Source: Streptomyces pyxinae
GTDB taxonomy: Bacteria; Actinomycetota; Actinomycetes; Streptomycetales; Streptomycetaceae
Assembly (NCBI RefSeq): GCF_024756275.1
Contig: NZ_JANUGQ010000002.1
Coordinates: 186,001 to 250,000 of the forward strand
Direction: 5' to 3'
Length of the DNA: 64,000 nucleotides
A program made the position numbers and the translations under genes. Each line of letters starts with the position of its first letter. Positions within the stretch are counted from its first letter, which is position 1. This document shows positions 62,318 to 64,000 of this stretch, piece after piece. A model generated the notes under the pieces. That model searched no databases, was not told the origin of the DNA, and saw only the letters and a list, made by a program, of their open reading frames with translations.

Positions 62318-63334
62318 ATGCCGTCCCCGCACACCATCGCCGTGGACTCGCTGCCCGTCATCGACCTCTCCCGCGCGGACGACCCCGCGAGCCGGGCCGC
62401 GTTCCTGGAGGAGCTGCACACCGCCGCCCGGGACGTCGGGTTCTTCCATCTCACCGGACACGGGGTCACGGACGCCGAATTCGCCCGCATCCTGGAGCTG
62501 ACCAGGGCGTTCTTCGCCCTCCCCGAGGCCGACCGGCTGGCCGTCTCCAACCTCCGCTCGCCGCACTTCCGCGGCTACACCCGCGTCGGCCACGAACTCA
62601 CCGGCGGCCGCTCCGACTGGCGCGACCAGCTGGACGTCGGCGCCGAGCGCGCCGCGGCCGGGGTGGGCCCCGACGACCCCGCCTACCTCTGGCTGGAGGG
62701 CCCCAACCAGTGGCCCGACGCCCTCCCCGAACTCCGTACCGGTGTGCTGGCCTGGCAGGAGCGGCTGGCGGCCGTCGCCCACCGGCTGCTGCGCGAACTG
62801 CTCACCGCCATCGGCGCGCCCGCCGGCTTCTTCGACGCGGCCTTCGCGGACCGGCCGCATCTGCACACCAAGCTCATCCGCTACCCCGGATCCGCCCCCT
62901 CCGGCGCCGACCAGGGCGTGGGCGCCCACAAGGACTACGGCTTCCTGACCCTGCTGCTCCAGGACTCCGTGGGCGGACTCCAGGTGCGCTCCGGAGACGG
63001 CTATCTGGACGTGCCGCCGGTGCCCGGCGCCTTCGTGGTGAACCTGGGCGAGCTGCTGGAGATAGCCACCGAGGGCTATCTCTCGGCCACCGACCACCGG
63101 GTGGTCAGCCCGCCCGGAGCGGTGGAGCGCTTCTCGGTGCCGTTCTTCTACAACCCCCGGCTGGACGCGGTCGTGGAGACCGTGCCCGGCACCTATCTGG
63201 ACCGGGCGCCCGGTGTCGTCCACGACGCCGGCAATCCGCTGCACGCCGAGTACGGCCGCAATGAGCTGAAGGGCTGGGTCCGTGCCCACCCGGGGGTCGC
63301 CAGGACCCACCACCCGGAGCTGGTCGCCGGCTGA
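62318..63334 (+). CDS. 2-oxoglutarate/Fe(II) oxygenase, isopenicillin N synthase-like family
   Basis: A 338-residue non-haem iron oxygenase. The N-terminal DIOX_N part has LPVIDLSRA and VGFFHLTGHGV. The catalytic jelly roll carries the facial triad His204-x-Asp206 (GAHKDYGFLTLL) and His260 (ATDHRVV), with the oxoglutarate-binding Arg271-x-Ser273 (RFSVPFFYNP). Family members hydroxylate, desaturate or cyclise small molecules; the substrate is unknown. It has its own upstream region with a Cys-type leader peptide, so it is probably transcribed alone. The ribosome site (ggaaaa) is weak. It converges on the sigma factor gene. Confidence 0.92.
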   Translation: MPSPHTIAVDSLPVIDLSRADDPASRAAFLEELHTAARDVGFFHLTGHGVTDAEFARILELTRAFFALPEADRLAVSNLRSPHFRGYTRVGHELTGGRSDWRDQLDVGAERAAAGVGPDDPAYLWLEGPNQWPDALPELRTGVLAWQERLAAVAHRLLRELLTAIGAPAGFFDAAFADRPHLHTKLIRYPGSAPSGADQGVGAHKDYGFLTLLLQDSVGGLQVRSGDGYLDVPPVPGAFVVNLGELLEIATEGYLSATDHRVVSPPGAVERFSVPFFYNPRLDAVVETVPGTYLDRAPGVVHDAGNPLHAEYGRNELKGWVRAHPGVARTHHPELVAG

Positions 63335-63398
63335 CCTCCGCACCGGAGCCGGAGCGACGGCGCCGGGCCGTGGCCGGGGATGCCGAGCCGGAGCCGGC

Positions 63399-63433
63399 GG
63401 TGTCGGGGCGCGAGAAAGGCGGCCCCCGACACC
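63399..63433. terminator. Hairpin between the convergent oxygenase and sigma factor genes
   Basis: Perfect ten-base arms ggtgtcgggg and ccccgacacc with a 15-base loop, in the middle of the 197-bp gap. Suits a bidirectional terminator. Confidence 0.65.
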
Positions 63434-63531
63434 CCGGCTCCGCGGGCGCCGGCCGTCCGGGCCGGGTCCGGCGAGGTCCGGCCGCGATCGGCCCGGACGG
63501 CCGGGATCGGTGAGGCCCGGCCGGGGCCGGG

Positions 63532-64000
63532 TCAGTCCGCGCGCATTCCCGCCCGCAGCTTCTCCAGCGCGCGGGTGAGCAGCCGGGAGATGTGCATCTG
63601 GGAGTAGCCCAGCTCCGCCCCGATCCGGGCCTGGGTCATGTCCTGCCCGAACCGCAGCCGCAGGATGTGCCGTTCGCGCTCGTCCAGCCGCGCCAGCAGC
63701 GGGGCGAGGGTGTGCAGGTCCTCGAAGAGGTCCATCGCGGGGTCGCGGTCCCCGACGGTCTCGGCGTGCGACCGGTGCCCGGAGGCGGCCCCGGGAGAGG
63801 GCGCGTCCTCCTCGGTGGTGGGGGTGTCCAGGGAGCCGGCCATGTAGCCGTTGGCGGCGATGATCCCCTCGGTGATCTCCTCCTCGGTCATCCCGAGGTG
63901 GTCCGCCAGCTCCCGGGGGGTGGCGGCGCGCCCGAGGCTCAGGGCCAGCTCCTCCCTGGCGCGGGTCAGTTCGCCGCGGAGTTCCTGGAGTCGCCGGGGG
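63532..64000 (-). CDS. SigB/SigF/SigG-family RNA polymerase sigma factor, C-terminal part
   Basis: The 5' end lies beyond the window. The visible part begins in region 3 (LQELRGELTRAREELALSLGRAATPRELADHLG, read from both sides of an internal Met) and continues MTEEEITEGIIAAN and SLDTP. Region 4 follows with LDERERHILRLRFGQDMTQARIGAELGYSQMHISRLLTRALEKLR, including the helix-turn-helix for the -35 element. This is the Streptomyces SigF/B/G group, which is controlled by RsbW-type anti-sigma kinases and STAS anti-antagonists. It is thus a candidate target of the partner-switching genes to its left. Confidence 0.93.
   Translation of the reverse strand, partial: PRRLQELRGELTRAREELALSLGRAATPRELADHLGMTEEEITEGIIAANGYMAGSLDTPTTEEDAPSPGAASGHRSHAETVGDRDPAMDLFEDLHTLAPLLARLDERERHILRLRFGQDMTQARIGAELGYSQMHISRLLTRALEKLRAGMRAD

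Overview
The window is very GC-rich actinobacterial DNA, almost certainly Streptomyces or a close relative. Evidence: strong third-position G/C, many GTG starts, chains of genes joined by 4-bp ATGA/GTGA overlaps, a DmdR1/IdeR-type iron box, and a stressosome-type rsb operon. Read by eye, I found no TTA codon in any annotated gene, so nothing here shows bldA control. No rRNA, tRNA, CRISPR array, transposase or phage gene was seen.

Region 1 (1-31614) is the 3' part of a non-ribosomal peptide locus with an iron-uptake set, most likely a siderophore locus. Two NRPS genes, the first cut by the window edge, give six complete modules: C-A-T, C-A-T-E, C-A-T-E, C-A-T, C-A-T-E, C-A-T. They follow the end of an earlier E domain, and there is no terminal thioesterase. 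By eye, the A-domain codes read Gly for module 4 and Ser for module 5; module 2 is Ser-like. A binding lipoprotein and a siderophore-interacting flavoprotein diverge from an iron box. The flavoprotein gene continues into an alpha/beta hydrolase and a heterodimeric ABC pair of the exporter fold, as in IrtAB/YbtPQ.

Region 2 (31648-36427, minus strand) holds lutABC (lactate utilisation iron-sulfur complex) and a secreted serine beta-lactamase-like hydrolase.

Region 3 (about 37100-49835) is a cytosine peptidyl-nucleoside cluster whose content and order match, from memory, blsD to blsM of the blasticidin S cluster. CMP hydrolase (M) frees cytosine. Cytosylglucuronate synthase (D) joins it to glucuronate. 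Radical SAM BlsE and PLP enzyme H remodel the sugar. An aminomutase (G) makes beta-arginine, an ATP-grasp ligase (I) couples it, a guanidine methyltransferase (L) finishes the side chain, and an MFS pump (J) exports. Two members have no known role: F, which looks like a degenerate paralogue of the glycosyltransferase D, and K, which has a CHAT/caspase-like His-Cys core plus a cysteine cluster.

Region 4 (49937-51156) has two small secreted proteins: an unknown one and a lamin-tail-domain protein.

Region 5 (51423-61893) is a long partner-switching operon: rsbR, rsbS, rsbT, a kinase-phosphatase fusion, a hybrid histidine kinase with a 58-residue repeat linker, a receiver-GAF-PP2C phosphatase, a streptothricin-acetyltransferase-like GNAT and an NlpC/P60-like protein. 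Two MEDS-domain regulators follow. A SigB/SigF-family sigma factor gene runs off the right edge on the minus strand, and between lies a 2OG-Fe(II) oxygenase preceded by a short Cys-ending leader ORF.

A window-wide oddity is the number of in-frame Gly/Ala/Pro minisatellite insertions in unrelated proteins.
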